Shown in pieces: positions 53,424-64,000 of a stretch of DNA of 64,000 nucleotides; position 1 is the stretch's first letter; each line of letters begins with the position of its first letter. Location of the stretch: NCBI GenBank assembly GCA_009760855.2, contig WPIO01000010.1:5559501-5623500 (forward strand), given 5' to 3'. The DNA comes from Cristatella mucedo (Eukaryota; Bryozoa; Phylactolaemata; Cristatellidae). A program made the position numbers and the translations under genes. The notes beneath the pieces were generated by a model, which did not search any database, was not told the DNA's origin, and worked only from the letters and a program-made list of their open reading frames with translations.

Positions 53424-56400
53424 ATGCTTGCACCACGTGTAGTATGCGACACTCAGGGAATGATACAAGTCAGCTTCGTTGCTTTTTATTGGCTGTATGG
53501 CACGTTGATCCCGATGAACGTCATCATCCTTCCGCACTATTACCTAGGACATTTCCCAGTATATCAAGTCATACGTGAGTCTGCCGCAAGCGATGCTGTA
53601 GCGCCTGTGCTCACTAGAGGCACCATGCTCTTTGCCTATTTGTCTGGTCCTGCCAACTTAGCCTAGGCGTGTGGTGCTCTCACTTTTCGACCCAGGTCTT
53701 GGGATCGAGTCCTTCTGCATGCATTTTGTATTACCCACTGCCAGCTGGAATGGTAGATGCTAGCACTTGTCGGCTGCCATGTAAGTGATGCTGTTGAATA
53801 AACCAATCTTCACTTTTACCGGCTGCCGGACGACTCGAATGCCAAGGATGTGCAGCCTATTTGCCCTTGCCCCATCCACCTTGCTGCTGTCCTGGAATGG
53901 CCGCCGGTTTGTACTACCATGCCGCCCTGCTGCCCGGATGTTGGCATACTATTGTTATATTAGTATGCCAACATAATATAATAATAAAAATATAATTTAT
54001 AAAAAATAAATAATAAAAAATAAAAATAATAAAAATAATAATAATAAAAATAAAATTCGCTTGCATAGCACCGTAAGAGAACGTAGTATGTATCCAGGCG
54101 CTTTACTTGTGCTGCAGGGCGGTGAGTTGAGTCACCCCCCCTGACGTTGGTCGTTTAAAGGCAAGCACCTTGTCCTGGGCCAAACCTGGGATGCACACAG
54201 TGCAACCTGCTTCTCAGGAAGCTCTTGGCACTTGGCGCTGGCTTTGTTGTTGCTTCTCTGCTGAAGCAGGTGAAGAACGCTGCTCGTTTCTTCGACAGTC
54301 TACGCCTTCCTGTCGTTGATGACCATCTCGAGTTTGCTCAGAGCCACGTTCACAAACCCCGGAGAGGTGCCCTTGCTGAGCACAGCGTTAGGTGAGGAGC
54401 TGGCTTGCTCGCTGCATCAGACACGGCGAAGCTCGTGGTGGCAGCGTCGCTGGCGCCGCCACTGTCTCCGCTGCATGTGACTCGTTGATGCTCAGCTCTT
54501 TGCTCGCGTGTCACCCCTAGTGCCACCCGACTGGTCGTACTGCGAGAAGTGCGCCCGACCGAGGCCTTCCCGAGCACATCACTGCAGCCGCTGCAGGCAG
54601 TGCGTGGTGCGCATGGATCACCACTGTCCGTGGTACGTGGCTGCGTCAGTGGAGCGCCTGAGGCGGGCGTGTGCACTCGGCGCTCGCCTGCGCCCGGATG
54701 TTCATGCTCCGGCAGCGTCCCTTCTGGCTGCTCTCGCAGCTACGTGCCGTTGTCGCTGCTGCTTCGAGGCACAGCAGCAGCAACACAAGCTTGATGCTTG
54801 CCACTCACGGTCTTGCACGGTCTTGCCGGTGCACTCTTTTTTCAGGATCAACAATTGCGTCGGCGATGCGAATCACTTTGCGTTCATACAGCTGCTTATA
54901 TACTCGCTCTGCCTGAGCATAAGCGCTCTGGTGCTATGCTGTCTCAAGCTGTACTTCCTGCCGCCATGCCCACCCATCATGTGCTCACTGGTGAGTGCTG
55001 TTTGCTTGCCTTGCGTGCCGGCATTGGGCTGGCAGCCTAGACCCTGGCCCTGGCAGCGCTGAGCCTGGCACAACTGTTCCAACTGCCGACTTCTGCTCCT
55101 ATAGTAAAAATAAGAAATCTTAAGGGCACCTTACTTTTAACTGCCTTGTTTGTATGGGGCTTGAAGAGCCTTGGTAGCTTTCAACCCACTTGCAGTGGGC
55201 AATGTAAATTGCCTGATGCCGGGCTCGAGCTGAAGACTTTTTTTGTTTAATGCCATAACTTAGCCACTCACCGCTCTGAGATCCAGCGACTGAGCCTTAC
55301 CTTGTTAGCTTACCTCGTTAGATCCACTTTGTTAACTATCTGATCGTGTTTCGAAAATCTTCAAATGTCTGTTCGACATCTCGACTGACAGTGTCAACTG
55401 CTGGCCAGGATCTTCTGCTAGACCGTAGCTCACCACTAGGGGATGGCCTCACGTCATTCGATGGAACTCGGGAGAATCTCACTTCCACCTGTATTTAGCC
55501 TGTTTTTATTTTATCGTAGCAAACAAAATAAGTCGAAAACATGTTCAGCTCCACTTGTTCTGTCACTCAGACAGAAATGGATTGCCTAAGGTGTCTTGTA
55601 AGTAATGTACTGTTTTGTTAACTATCGATTGGTCTGACCTGTTTGATTCCAGTTATCGCCGAAAGAATTGAGCCTGCATTCCTTAAAGCAGTCTCACTGC
55701 AACGGTGTTGCTTGTATCCCGACTGAAATTTTCTGGACAAATTATCCTTGTCAATGTACTTCATAAGCTGCTTGGCGACAATCTGTCGAGAGTATTGGTT
55801 TAAAAAAATGACTGAGACTAGACAGTAGTTTACTATTAGCTCAGGATTTCATCTTGGCTTTCTAGGTGCTGGTCAAACGATGGTCTATTTGAATACCTTT
55901 AGAGAAACCCCTTCATCATTTGAAGCATTCAAAATCTGAGTTGTGGCTGGGCAAAGTTCCTCCAACAATGAAGAAAAAAGAAGAGATGTTGGGGTGTTCT
56001 TAGGTGAAGAGTTTTTTACTGGCTTCAATTATGGCTCTTACTTCATTTACAGAAGCCTTGGCAACTTTCCGAAGAGACTTCGAAGTTTGTGAATCAGCTC
56101 TTGCATTGAGCAGAGGTGGCACGAAAAATTTTGAATTTTTTAAACGAAGAATCTAAAAGCATATCAGCCACATGGTCATTACCTGGGTATGAGACGGCCC
56201 ACCCCTGTGAAACAAATAATTCACTCTCTTGTAAATTTGTGTAGAGACTGAGGGAAACGACTGCAGTTTGGGAGTGAAATAGAAGCCCTGGTATTTCTAA
56301 GCTTCATGGTGTAGACACAGATGTAGCCTTTGAACTCGCTAGATTGATTTCTGACCTAGACATCTTAAAAAACGGCATTCATGTCAGCACTTTACGTTTT

Positions 56401-58502
56401 TGAATTTTTTTAGTAAATAGAAAGGTGCCTCTTCGGAACCGTACAAGGGAAGTGTTTAAGGAGCTTGCTGTCGAGAGCTTTCAGTAGTTTCAAGTGTACA
56501 ATAAAAGTATCAGGGCTGTCGGTACGGTTGGATGCAGATCAAAAAGGCCTGCATCACAAATAGATTTTACAAGTTTCTCAGTATCAGTGCTTTGTAAATC
56601 GCATTGCTGGACAAATTCCGTGATGTGCTAATGCCAAGGAACAGGAGCAGTAAACGAGATGGAACAATGGTCCGAGATTCAAGCAGGCTCATACCGAGGT
56701 CAGTAGCTCATACATGCTTAGTGATCACGAGAGGCAAAATATGGCCAAAATATGGTAAATGTTTCGGATCAAGGTGAAGGTCTTTATGCCTTTATGAAAT
56801 GAAAGCACCTGACCTTTGCTAAGGTTATCAACGTGGGTGTTAATATCTCTAGCAATCTGCAGTGGCTTGTCACAGAGTAATGTTTTGGTGAGAAACTGCA
56901 AAGTCTCTTGAGATAAAGTTTGGCTGCCGAAGGTGGTCGGTTGATCACAATCGCGAGAAAGCACAATCTTCGATAGTTATCTGATAGTGACTGATTCAAG
57001 CGATGATTCCTAGGAAAAGCTGTAGGTGATCTAGCCAAGCGATTCCCAAACAGGGACAACAATTCAGCCGTCAGCAAATGTAAAGTACCTAGTAAGAGAT
57101 TGAGCTCTGTGAGTGTACTATATCAAATGTGTTATTATTATTACCGTGGCAGCCTACTGGTGCTTGCTAATGGTGTGGTTTGTGACCCTGCTTGCCCAAC
57201 CAATGCTGCTGTGCATGAATGGGCCTTTGTCTTATGAGCTGCCCTTCCAACTTACTGTTGCCGTTGCCGGTTACATACCACGAACTATATCACATCATCG
57301 TCTAAGGTCGTGCAGAGAGATGAAGCCGAAGGGGCTAGCCGAGACGATGCATAGTAAATTGGAACTTTAATCTTGGGCACTGCAGCTGCCTATGACTTAC
57401 ATTTGATTGTTTTGGTCACTAAATGCACCTAGTAATAGTCTAGCAGCATGCCGTACGGTCCCGGCCATCAAGGAGCTGGTGAGCTGTAGGCGAAAATCTA
57501 GAACAGGCTCCCAGCTTGCTAGTCTCGAAGACGTTCCAACTGTCTTGGGTCACCTAAGTGGCACTTGAAGGCAGTAAAGCCCAGTGTAAAAAGCAATATA
57601 AATATTAACTGCTGTAGCTCCATGTTTAGGGCCTTAGTCCGGTGGATCAAAGGGTGCGCATTGATATCCTATGGAGGCAACGTTTTTTGGTGCTCGTAAT
57701 AACACCCCCAGCCTATAGTCATCGCTATATTTGAAATTAACAGCTGTAGTCCCAAGCCGACGTTGTACGATCGGGTTCGACTTACAGCACAGCCGACTTC
57801 AGCTGATGGCACATCCACCAACATGTTTTCACTACCTATTCAGTGTGTGGGTGTGTGCAGGGATTCTGAAGACAGTAAGAGGAATTCTAGTGGACCATTC
57901 TTTCTTGTGACTCTGGCAGCAGGCAACCAGTCAAAGGTCATGCACACTACTTGGTGGCTTACAGAGCCAGGGCCTTTGTCGGCGCTAGATGTGGCCATCG
58001 CTGTGTGCCATGATACAGGGATGCCAGTGAAATCGGAGCCACATCTTAGCACTGCGACCGTAGCTGCTGTTCGGAGGTAGTAGGTTCGGCAGAAGTACTT
58101 GCTTGACTTTGTAGGGCAGCACTTCTAAAGCAGCCTGTGGGCACCGTGGTTCTGGTCGCTTTTGGAATAGTTATGAATATTACAATAGAACCTAGAAAGT
58201 CCACTCAGTTCTCACTTCCGGATCAAGTCTACTTAATCCCCATTTCTGGCTATCTTGTGCATCTGCTTGAGTGGCAGTCGCTGGGTACTTCCTGTTTCAT
58301 AAGGTCTGCCAATTCTACAGGTTTTTTATGTTCTGCTCTGGTTCCGGCTGCCGCTCCTCGTGCTAGCATCTACTGCGTCTTTTAGGACAGCTTCTACGTG
58401 AGGCATGAAAGAGGGCTCATCTATGCACAGACTGTCATGGCTGTACTCATGTCTCTTTTCATGCTCAGCCTGTCCACATCTCAAAATTTCTTGGTTGCGT
58501 TG
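53424..58502 (+). CDS. ZDHHC21-like DHHC palmitoyltransferase, five exons (3' end not found)
   Basis: Exons: 53424..53574, 54299..54391, 54521..54632, 54846..54990 and 58386..58502. All donors are GTGAGT-like or GTACGT and all acceptors are AG, with consistent phases (1, 1, 2, 0, 0), giving 206 codons so far. Exon 1 has the first membrane segment ([20 protein letters not shown]). Exon 2 has [19 protein letters not shown], the second segment and the DPG-like motif. Exon 3 carries the Cys-rich domain, [19 protein letters not shown] and [11 protein letters not shown], with the catalytic DHHC. Exon 4 reads [20 protein letters not shown]. Exon 5 is FYVRHERGL plus a membrane helix. The enzyme S-acylates proteins in Golgi or plasma membranes. 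Order and spacing fit animal ZDHHC21. About 60 C-terminal residues are missing from what I can see. Exon 5 is less certain than exons 1-4. Confidence 0.85.
53938..53974. repeat. Perfect 14-bp hairpin in intron 1
   Basis: ATGTTGGCATACTA (53,938-53,951) and TAGTATGCCAACAT (53,961-53,974) are exact complements around a 9-nt loop, at the edge of an A/T-rich tail. Confidence 0.9.
53975..54250 (-). repeat. SINE with (TTTA/TTA)n tail in intron 1
   Basis: The minus-strand tRNA-like head TTGGCCCAGGACAAGGTGCT and the shared tail block lead into about 80 bp of A/T-only simple sequence (AATAATAAAAATAAAAT on plus) at 53,975-54,055, the SINE 3' end. Confidence 0.6.
54991..58385 (+). other. Intron 4 of the palmitoyltransferase gene
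   Basis: About 3.4 kb between exons 4 and 5. It holds a LINE-A 3' terminus at 57,060-57,150 (plus strand). The open frames at 57,113-57,370 ([19 protein letters not shown]) and 57,763-58,080 are not assigned. Either could include an additional or foreign exon, but splice phases do not require one. Confidence 0.5.
57060..57150 (+). repeat. LINE-A 3' terminus
   Basis: CAGCAAATGTAAAGTACCTA, GAGATTGAGCTCTGTGAGTG and a TTATTATTATTA tail. Confidence 0.65.
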
Positions 58503-59589
58503 GTGAGTACAGAAGCAGCAATCCATGCTCAATGAGTGCTAGGTCCTCACTCGATGTCGCCTGAATAGTGCTGCTGCTTGCTGGTGAGCGGCAAGAAGTT
58601 GCATCATGTGCCATCCTGCCGTTAAGGTGTGCCGTTGAGCTGTGACCTTGTGGTACAGATGTCCTCGTGGCTCAGGCTTTCGTGCTGGGCAACTTTGACT
58701 TTGCTTTTGTGTTTTTGCCGTTGACGTTCTTTGCTGTGTACGATTCTCACTACCAGTAGCTCGTGGCGCATCTGCTGCTCCTTGGTCTTTGTGCTGCCCC
58801 TCCGCTGTTCAGCAGAGAGCACTGTCTGCTGGTTCCGGCTTTCTATGGCCTGCTTGCAGCCAATTGTCTTCCCGGGCAGCCTGATCGGCTCATAAATCTT
58901 CTGGAGCCTATCTTGGCTCGAAAAGGCTTGGTGTTAATGAGCTTGAGCTCAAGGGAACTTGATCGGCAAGGCATCTGCTAACACTGTTGCCGAAGCATGT
59001 TGATGGCTCTTCTGTTGCCGATGACGGTCCGTCTTTTTGCATTGCTGATCACTTGGTCGGCTCTCTTAGGAGCTCTCACTGTTGCTCTCTTAAGTACCAT
59101 CGTAATGACAGCACTCTGGTGGCTGCTCGAGTTGTAAGTTCTATGAAGTCTGCCTCTCTATTCAATGTCGATCATATTTTTGCAGGACCTCACCACAATA
59201 GAGACTATGAACACGTCGTGGATGGATGCACTGAGGTAGGCATAAAATTGCTTGGCAGCTAAGCCAGTGGCATACACTTGGGTGCAGTTTGATACGTCGA
59301 ACTTGTCAAACGAGCAGTGATGCCTATTTACCGATCTACGCTTGCTCCATCATGTTTAAAGTGAATGTAGGACGCTAAGGAAACTAGTGGGTACAAAGTT
59401 ACGGTCGGCTTTTCCCACGTCGTAGTTACCATGTGCCCCTGTTAACCCGCCATTGCAGTCTCCATCTTGTGCTAGTAAATAGTACATGTCCAGTTCACTC
59501 TGCTTGAGCCTCTTTCAGCTTTTTTGATCTCTGCGAAATGTTTGCTCAACCCTTCACCCCTATGCCTGATTATCGATCACGATTGTTGA
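58503..59589 (+). other. Downstream of last recognised exon
   Basis: No terminal exon of the palmitoyltransferase recognised. A frame at 58,999-59,133 encodes two apolar segments (PMTVRLFALLITWSALLGAL and TVALLSTIVMTALWWLLEL, to TAA). It could be an exon of a membrane protein or chance. Confidence 0.3.
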
Positions 59590-59820
59590 ATGAACGCATC
59601 AGTTTTCGTTAGAGAGCTCACCTTAAAAATACTGATAATAATAATCTCTTTCTCTGCAATTTACATTTGCAGCAACGGAAGCAAGATCGAATAGCTAGTG
59701 GTAGTATGCTCAATAACAACAAGCATTAAATGGTTAGAAGCGACATGCACAGGGTCAGCATGCAAATATGGTTAGTGGTAGCATGCACTGTGTCAGCACT
59801 CATAAGTAATGATAATAATA
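59590..59820 (-). repeat. LINE-A 3' fragment
   Basis: Minus-strand 3' UTR remnant: ATAATAATAATC at the left edge, TTTACATTTGCAGCAACG, GTCAGCATGCAAATATGGTT and CACTGTGTCAGCACTCATAA, directly followed by another copy. Confidence 0.65.
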
Positions 59821-60620
59821 ATAATAATGCACTTGATAAAGCACCCTCAGAGAACTTAATCTCTCTCTAGGCGCTTTACATTTGCTGCAAAGTGAAGTGC
59901 AATTGAATGGTAAGTAAAATCATGCTTGAAAAACAAACAAGATGAATAATATGGTTAGGGGTGACATGCACAGGGTCAGCATGCAAATGTGGTTAGTGGC
60001 AGCATGCACAGTGTCATCACACATAAGCACATCATCAAGGACGAATCACAGGGACCCACTAAATGCTGTCCTAAATAGGTGTGTTTTTAAGTTCCTTTTA
60101 AATGTGGTCAGGTCAGGGGATGTTCTGACGCAGGTCGGGAGGGAGTTCCAGGCTTTGGGAGCATACGAACTAAATGCACAGTCTCCAAAGGATTTAAGGT
60201 TTGTACGAGGTATTTCTAGACAGGTGGATTCCGAAAAGCGGGTGGTACGATGCTTGGCCTGATGGGGGAGTATATCTGAGAGATAGGCTGGAGCCATTGA
60301 ATGAAGTGTCCTAAAAGTGAGTGACAAAACCTTGAAGTCAATCCGTTGCTTGACTGGTAGCCAGTGCAGGTCGGCGAGAAGTGGAGTAATGTGGCAACTG
60401 CGACGCTCACGACAGACAAGCCTAGCTGCAGAGTTTTGCACCAGCTGCAATCGCCTGATCGCACATGCTGGTAGGCCAATAAGCAGTGAGTTGCAGAAGT
60501 CGAGACGGGGTGTCACGAATGCATGGACCAACTTGGACGTGGTATCCTTATCTAAACAAGCCCGAATTTTAGCAATGTTATGAAGCTGAAAATAGGCGGA
60601 TTTGACTGTGGATGTAGTAC
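59821..60620 (-). mobile_element. LINE-A 3' part, well preserved
   Basis: The minus strand reads the C-terminal 199 codons of ORF2 without a break (from about 60,645 to TGA at 60,046): RACLDKDTTSKLVHAFVTPR, CNSLLIGLPACAIRRLQLVQ, SYAPKAWNSLPTCVRTSPDL, then the 3' UTR and a TTATTATTATTATTATCATT tail at about 59,810-59,830. It is the least damaged C-terminal region of this family in the window. Confidence 0.85.
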
Positions 60621-63300
60621 ACAAAGTACACAAAGGACGAATCATGCGGACCCACTAAATGCTGTGATGAATAGTCAAATAGGGGGATATCGTGACGCCA
60701 ATCGGAAGTAAGTTCCAGGCTTTGGGAGCATGCGAACTGAAAACACAGTCTCCAAAGGATTTAAGGTTCGTACGAGGTGTAGCTAAACGATTAATTCAGA
60801 AAACCTGGTGGCACGATGCTTAGCCTGGTGGGGGAGTAGTTCTGATAGGTAGGCTAGAGGCAAAGAATAAAGGGACCTAAAAGTGAGTGGCAAAATCATG
60901 AAGTCGATGCGTTGCTTGAGGTCGGCAAAAAGTGATGTAATCTGGCAAGTGCTCGCTTCTGACAGACAACTCTAGCTGCCGAGTTTCGCACCAGCTGTAA
61001 GCGCCTGATTGCACAAGCTGATAGTCCAGCAAGCAGTGAGTTACTGAAATCGATATGGGATGTCGTAAATTCACGGACCAATTTAGGTGTAGTATCCCTG
61101 TCTAAACAAGCCTGAATTTTAGCAATGTTATGTAGCTGAAAGTAAGCCGACTTGACTATGAAGTTGACTCGTGAAAGGTCACTTTGGAACCTGAAACCTG
61201 GATTTCTTGCAGATTCAACAGAAGATATACGGGAAGAGCCGATTTTGGGTGTTAACCTTTCCAATATCTTAATCAAATTTGGTTTTCCGTGACTATTAAG
61301 TTAGTTTAATCATCATTCAGTTTAATAACGTTTGCTGCCATCCATGCGTGGATATCATCAATACATGCAACGAGGAAGTTGAGAGGATTATACGTGCTTA
61401 AAGGCTGGGGGTGATCAAAGCAAAGGTACAACTGAGTTTCATCTGCATGGAAATGAAAGCCCAGGTTGTGCCAAGCAATCACATCGGCAAGAGGAAGAGT
61501 ATAAATCGTGAAAAGAACCGGAGCAAGCACAGACCCCTGAGGTACCTCATAAGAGGTTCCTTGGATGATCTTTTTGCATTCACATCAATTCTCTGGAGTC
61601 TGACACTGAGATACGACCTGAACCATTGCAGTGCAGTGCCAGTGATGCCCAGGCGAGATGAGGGGCGCTTAAGAAGGACTTGCTGATTGATAGTATTAAA
61701 ATTAAAAAGAAAAAAACGATCGAGCAAAATAAGCAGAGGCTCGACCTAAGTCTGCATTCGTAAGTGGGTCGTTGTACACCCGAAGCAATGCTGACTCTGT
61801 GGAGTGATTAGCTCCAAAGCCAGACTGGAACTTACTAGCAAGGTTTGAAGTTTCAATATATGAGTTTAGCTGGTCTGCCACGACTCGTTCCAGTGTCTTT
61901 GATAGGAATGGTAGAAGGGAGACTGGGCGGTAGTTGCTCAAGCTCTCTTGGTCTAATGTCACTTTCTTGAGTATAGCCCTGACTAAAGCTTTTTTGAAAG
62001 GTGCTGGGACATGACCTGAGGCTAATGACATATTAATTATGTTAGTTATGCATGGCAGCAGCAGATCAATGCAACGTAGGAGCAGGACAGCGGGAATAGG
62101 GTCCAGAGGACTTGTCTTCTTTGGTTGGGGTATGAGCGTCAGGACGAGGTCACTAGTGACCTGCTTGAATGTAGACATTGAGGTGCTGCAGGGAATCGAG
62201 GGACAGAATTCTAGGGGGATGCTGCCATCACAGGGATGGACTCCCTGATCTTGTCCATCTTCTGGACAAAAAGCTAGAGAAGCGATCAGCTAGATTATCA
62301 CAAGGCTCATTAGGTAATGAGCTAAACTGTTAGAGGTCAAGGAGAAAGTTTATCGTAAGAATCAGAATTTTTGGATTGTGCATCTGTGAATCACCATTAT
62401 TTTTATAGAAGCTAGACTTGGCCTTTGCTAGGATCGATTTGTATCATCTGCAGTAGTCCTCGTATGCCTGCTGATGAACAGTCAGTCCGGATCTTGTGTA
62501 TGCTTTTACAAGCTCGTGCTTAGTAGACTTAGCTAGGTTAATGTCTGCGGTAAACCATAGGCCATCTGTGTGAGGGTGTACAGTGCCGCTTAGTCAGATG
62601 TGCTAACTTGTCTAGCATATCAGCTAGTGTGGTGTTTTAGCAGTCTACCAATGATGACAGGTCGGAAGGAGGACTGAGCAGCAGAGGTGAAGCAGATATT
62701 CTCGCACGGACAGCATTGGTGTCAAAGGTCTCAATTCACAGGTGATTTTAGATGATGAGGGCACACATTGTAGACTGGGTGAGATCTGCATGTAGTCAGA
62801 TAAGCAGACTTTGGTAAACAAAAATATGTGATGATAGCATGCAGTTGCATGAGAAAAGTTGGTCGAGTGTATGCTTGATATGAGTAGGGCCATGTACATG
62901 AGCCGTAAGAGACTATTAGTCAGTCAGTGCACACAATTTGGTGCTGAATACGTCAGATGAGTTATCAAACTGAATGTTGACGTCACCCATAACGAGAAAA
63001 GGTCGATGTCTGCACACAGAATCAAAATGATATCCATGAACTCTGAGATAAAGGTGGACGTGGTACGTGGGGGGCAGCAAGAGACTACTGCCACCATTGG
63101 TAACTGGTTGTCGGGTGAACTCAAAACAATAGATTCGAAAGACTGCTTTGAGGGGACTGCAAGCGGCTTGAAATTGAAGGATGAGCGTGTATTGACGACG
63201 ACTCCGCCTCCAGTTTTGATTGATCTAGGGGTGTGAAAGAAGGAATAGCTTGTCGGGACCAGAAAAGCTAGTAGGGCTTGGTGCCAGGTGGCGAGAATGT
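60621..63300 (-). mobile_element. LINE-A, long copy with endonuclease and RT
   Basis: Minus strand. The 5' part (63,240-62,900) reads PRSIKTGGGVVVNTRSSFNF and VLSSPDNQLPMVAVVSCCPP, the apurinic-type endonuclease domain. Further on LDPIPAVLLLRCIDLLLPCI, VSLLPFLSKTLERVVADQLN (about 61,900-62,100) and the RT core with LGITGTALQWFRSYLS and FHFHADETQLYLC follow. The RT motif C is FHADE rather than the YADD of the capsid-gene copy, so it is inactive. Several stops and frame changes occur. It abuts the copy at 59,821-60,620. Confidence 0.85.
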
Positions 63301-64000
63301 GCCTTATATCATCGGATATGTTTGGTTTAGTATATCAAATCAGCCGTTTCTCACAGACGCAACTATTTTAGCACAATTCTTGCTTGACTAACCCTGGAAT
63401 GCCTCTGGGCTCGGTGTGTCCACCAGACTTGATCTACTAGGCTCGATTATACCTTGACTTGCTTGTGCAATAGGTTGTGTATGTATGTAAGGTAGGTTGA
63501 CCGTGCCTTAGGCCTTCCTTTCCATCTGACGGTGAAAGTAGTTGCCAATATTGTGGTCAAGAAGAGATCTACTGTTCATGGCACTGAATAGCTGGCAACT
63601 AGCTTGCCTTTGACTGCTTTTTGCTCAGCATATGACGACGGTATGCAGAATCCCTAGTTTTGTCATGTGAAACAGGCAGTGGGGTCCCCCCATCAGAGAT
63701 AATACCTTGCTTTCCTGCAAGTGTCTGTGCCCCTAGGCTCACTGATGTTTTTGCTGTTATACTGCTCTCCTCCCCCTAGATCGTGTAGTTTACGTGTGTC
63801 ACAGTTGCACCAGTTGGTAGGCTATGACTCGGTGCTGACTTAGCAGAAGTATTATCCCAAAAGTATCTGAGAATCAAAAAGGATCATGCTTTTATTTTTG
63901 CATTCGATTGTACCCGACTGCACATGTCTGGCTCGACAGGGGGATGTTACTTGCCCTCACTGCCATACAATCCTTCTTATTTGCTCAGCCCTTATTGTTC
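63301..64000. other. No gene recognised
   Basis: May include the 5' region of the minus-strand LINE-A copy. I see no ORF1-like protein or other feature. Confidence 0.35.

Noticed and set aside
58987..59133. Two-membrane-segment frame as last exon of the palmitoyltransferase
   Set aside because: No good acceptor in the required phase, and the sequence does not resemble the C-terminus expected for ZDHHC21.

Overview
The window is animal (metazoan) genomic DNA, probably from an invertebrate. It has spliced genes with GT-AG introns, polyadenylation signals, many non-LTR retrotransposon and tRNA-derived SINE fragments, long (TC)n microsatellites, and one large AT-rich block of viral/transposon origin. 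I cannot name the species. Four parts matter most.

(1) About 13.7-20.4 kb: two complete small genes in opposite orientations. Each has a TATA-like box, a non-coding first exon, an exon encoding a signal peptide that ends in phase 0, a 19-nt micro-exon and a 104-nt terminal coding exon, followed by AATAAA. They encode secreted peptides of 56 and 57 residues with an acidic stretch and a single Cys in a shared AKxAC motif near the C-terminus. They look like diverged paralogues of an uncharacterised secreted, perhaps antimicrobial, peptide family.

(2) About 22.98-43.61 kb: an AT-rich endogenous Polinton/adintovirus-type element. From left to right it carries protein-primed PolB, six small genes, a minus-strand phage-tail-fibre-like gene, a hydrophobic protein, an HNH-AP2 endonuclease, a 260-aa protein, an adenain-type protease with a repeat-bearing upstream region, a small CxxC protein, the packaging ATPase, a (Val-Val-Pro)n protein, a minor-capsid candidate, a coiled-coil protein, the major capsid protein, a YqaJ-like exonuclease, a second fibre-like gene, a zinc-finger protein and a DDE integrase at the right end. 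Most genes begin at a TATAG(A) motif 0-4 nt before the start codon. The element is inactive: it has many in-frame stops, frame changes that nearly all fall in homopolymer runs, and a 2.2-kb LINE inserted in the major capsid gene.

(3) About 53.2-58.5 kb: five phase-consistent exons of a ZDHHC21-like DHHC palmitoyltransferase, with two full CRE sites 150-180 bp upstream. The 3' end of the gene was not found.

(4) Everything else is mostly repeats. These are at least a dozen copies of one L2/CR1-like LINE with a (TTA)n tail (called LINE-A here), including a long minus-strand copy at 60.6-63.3 kb and a copy at 45.0-47.7 kb that is itself split by a probable solo LTR. There are also three copies of a second LINE with a (TTACA)n tail (LINE-B), several tRNA-headed SINEs, and a satellite-like repeat present in inverted orientation at 1.25-2.83 kb and 20.88-21.6 kb.
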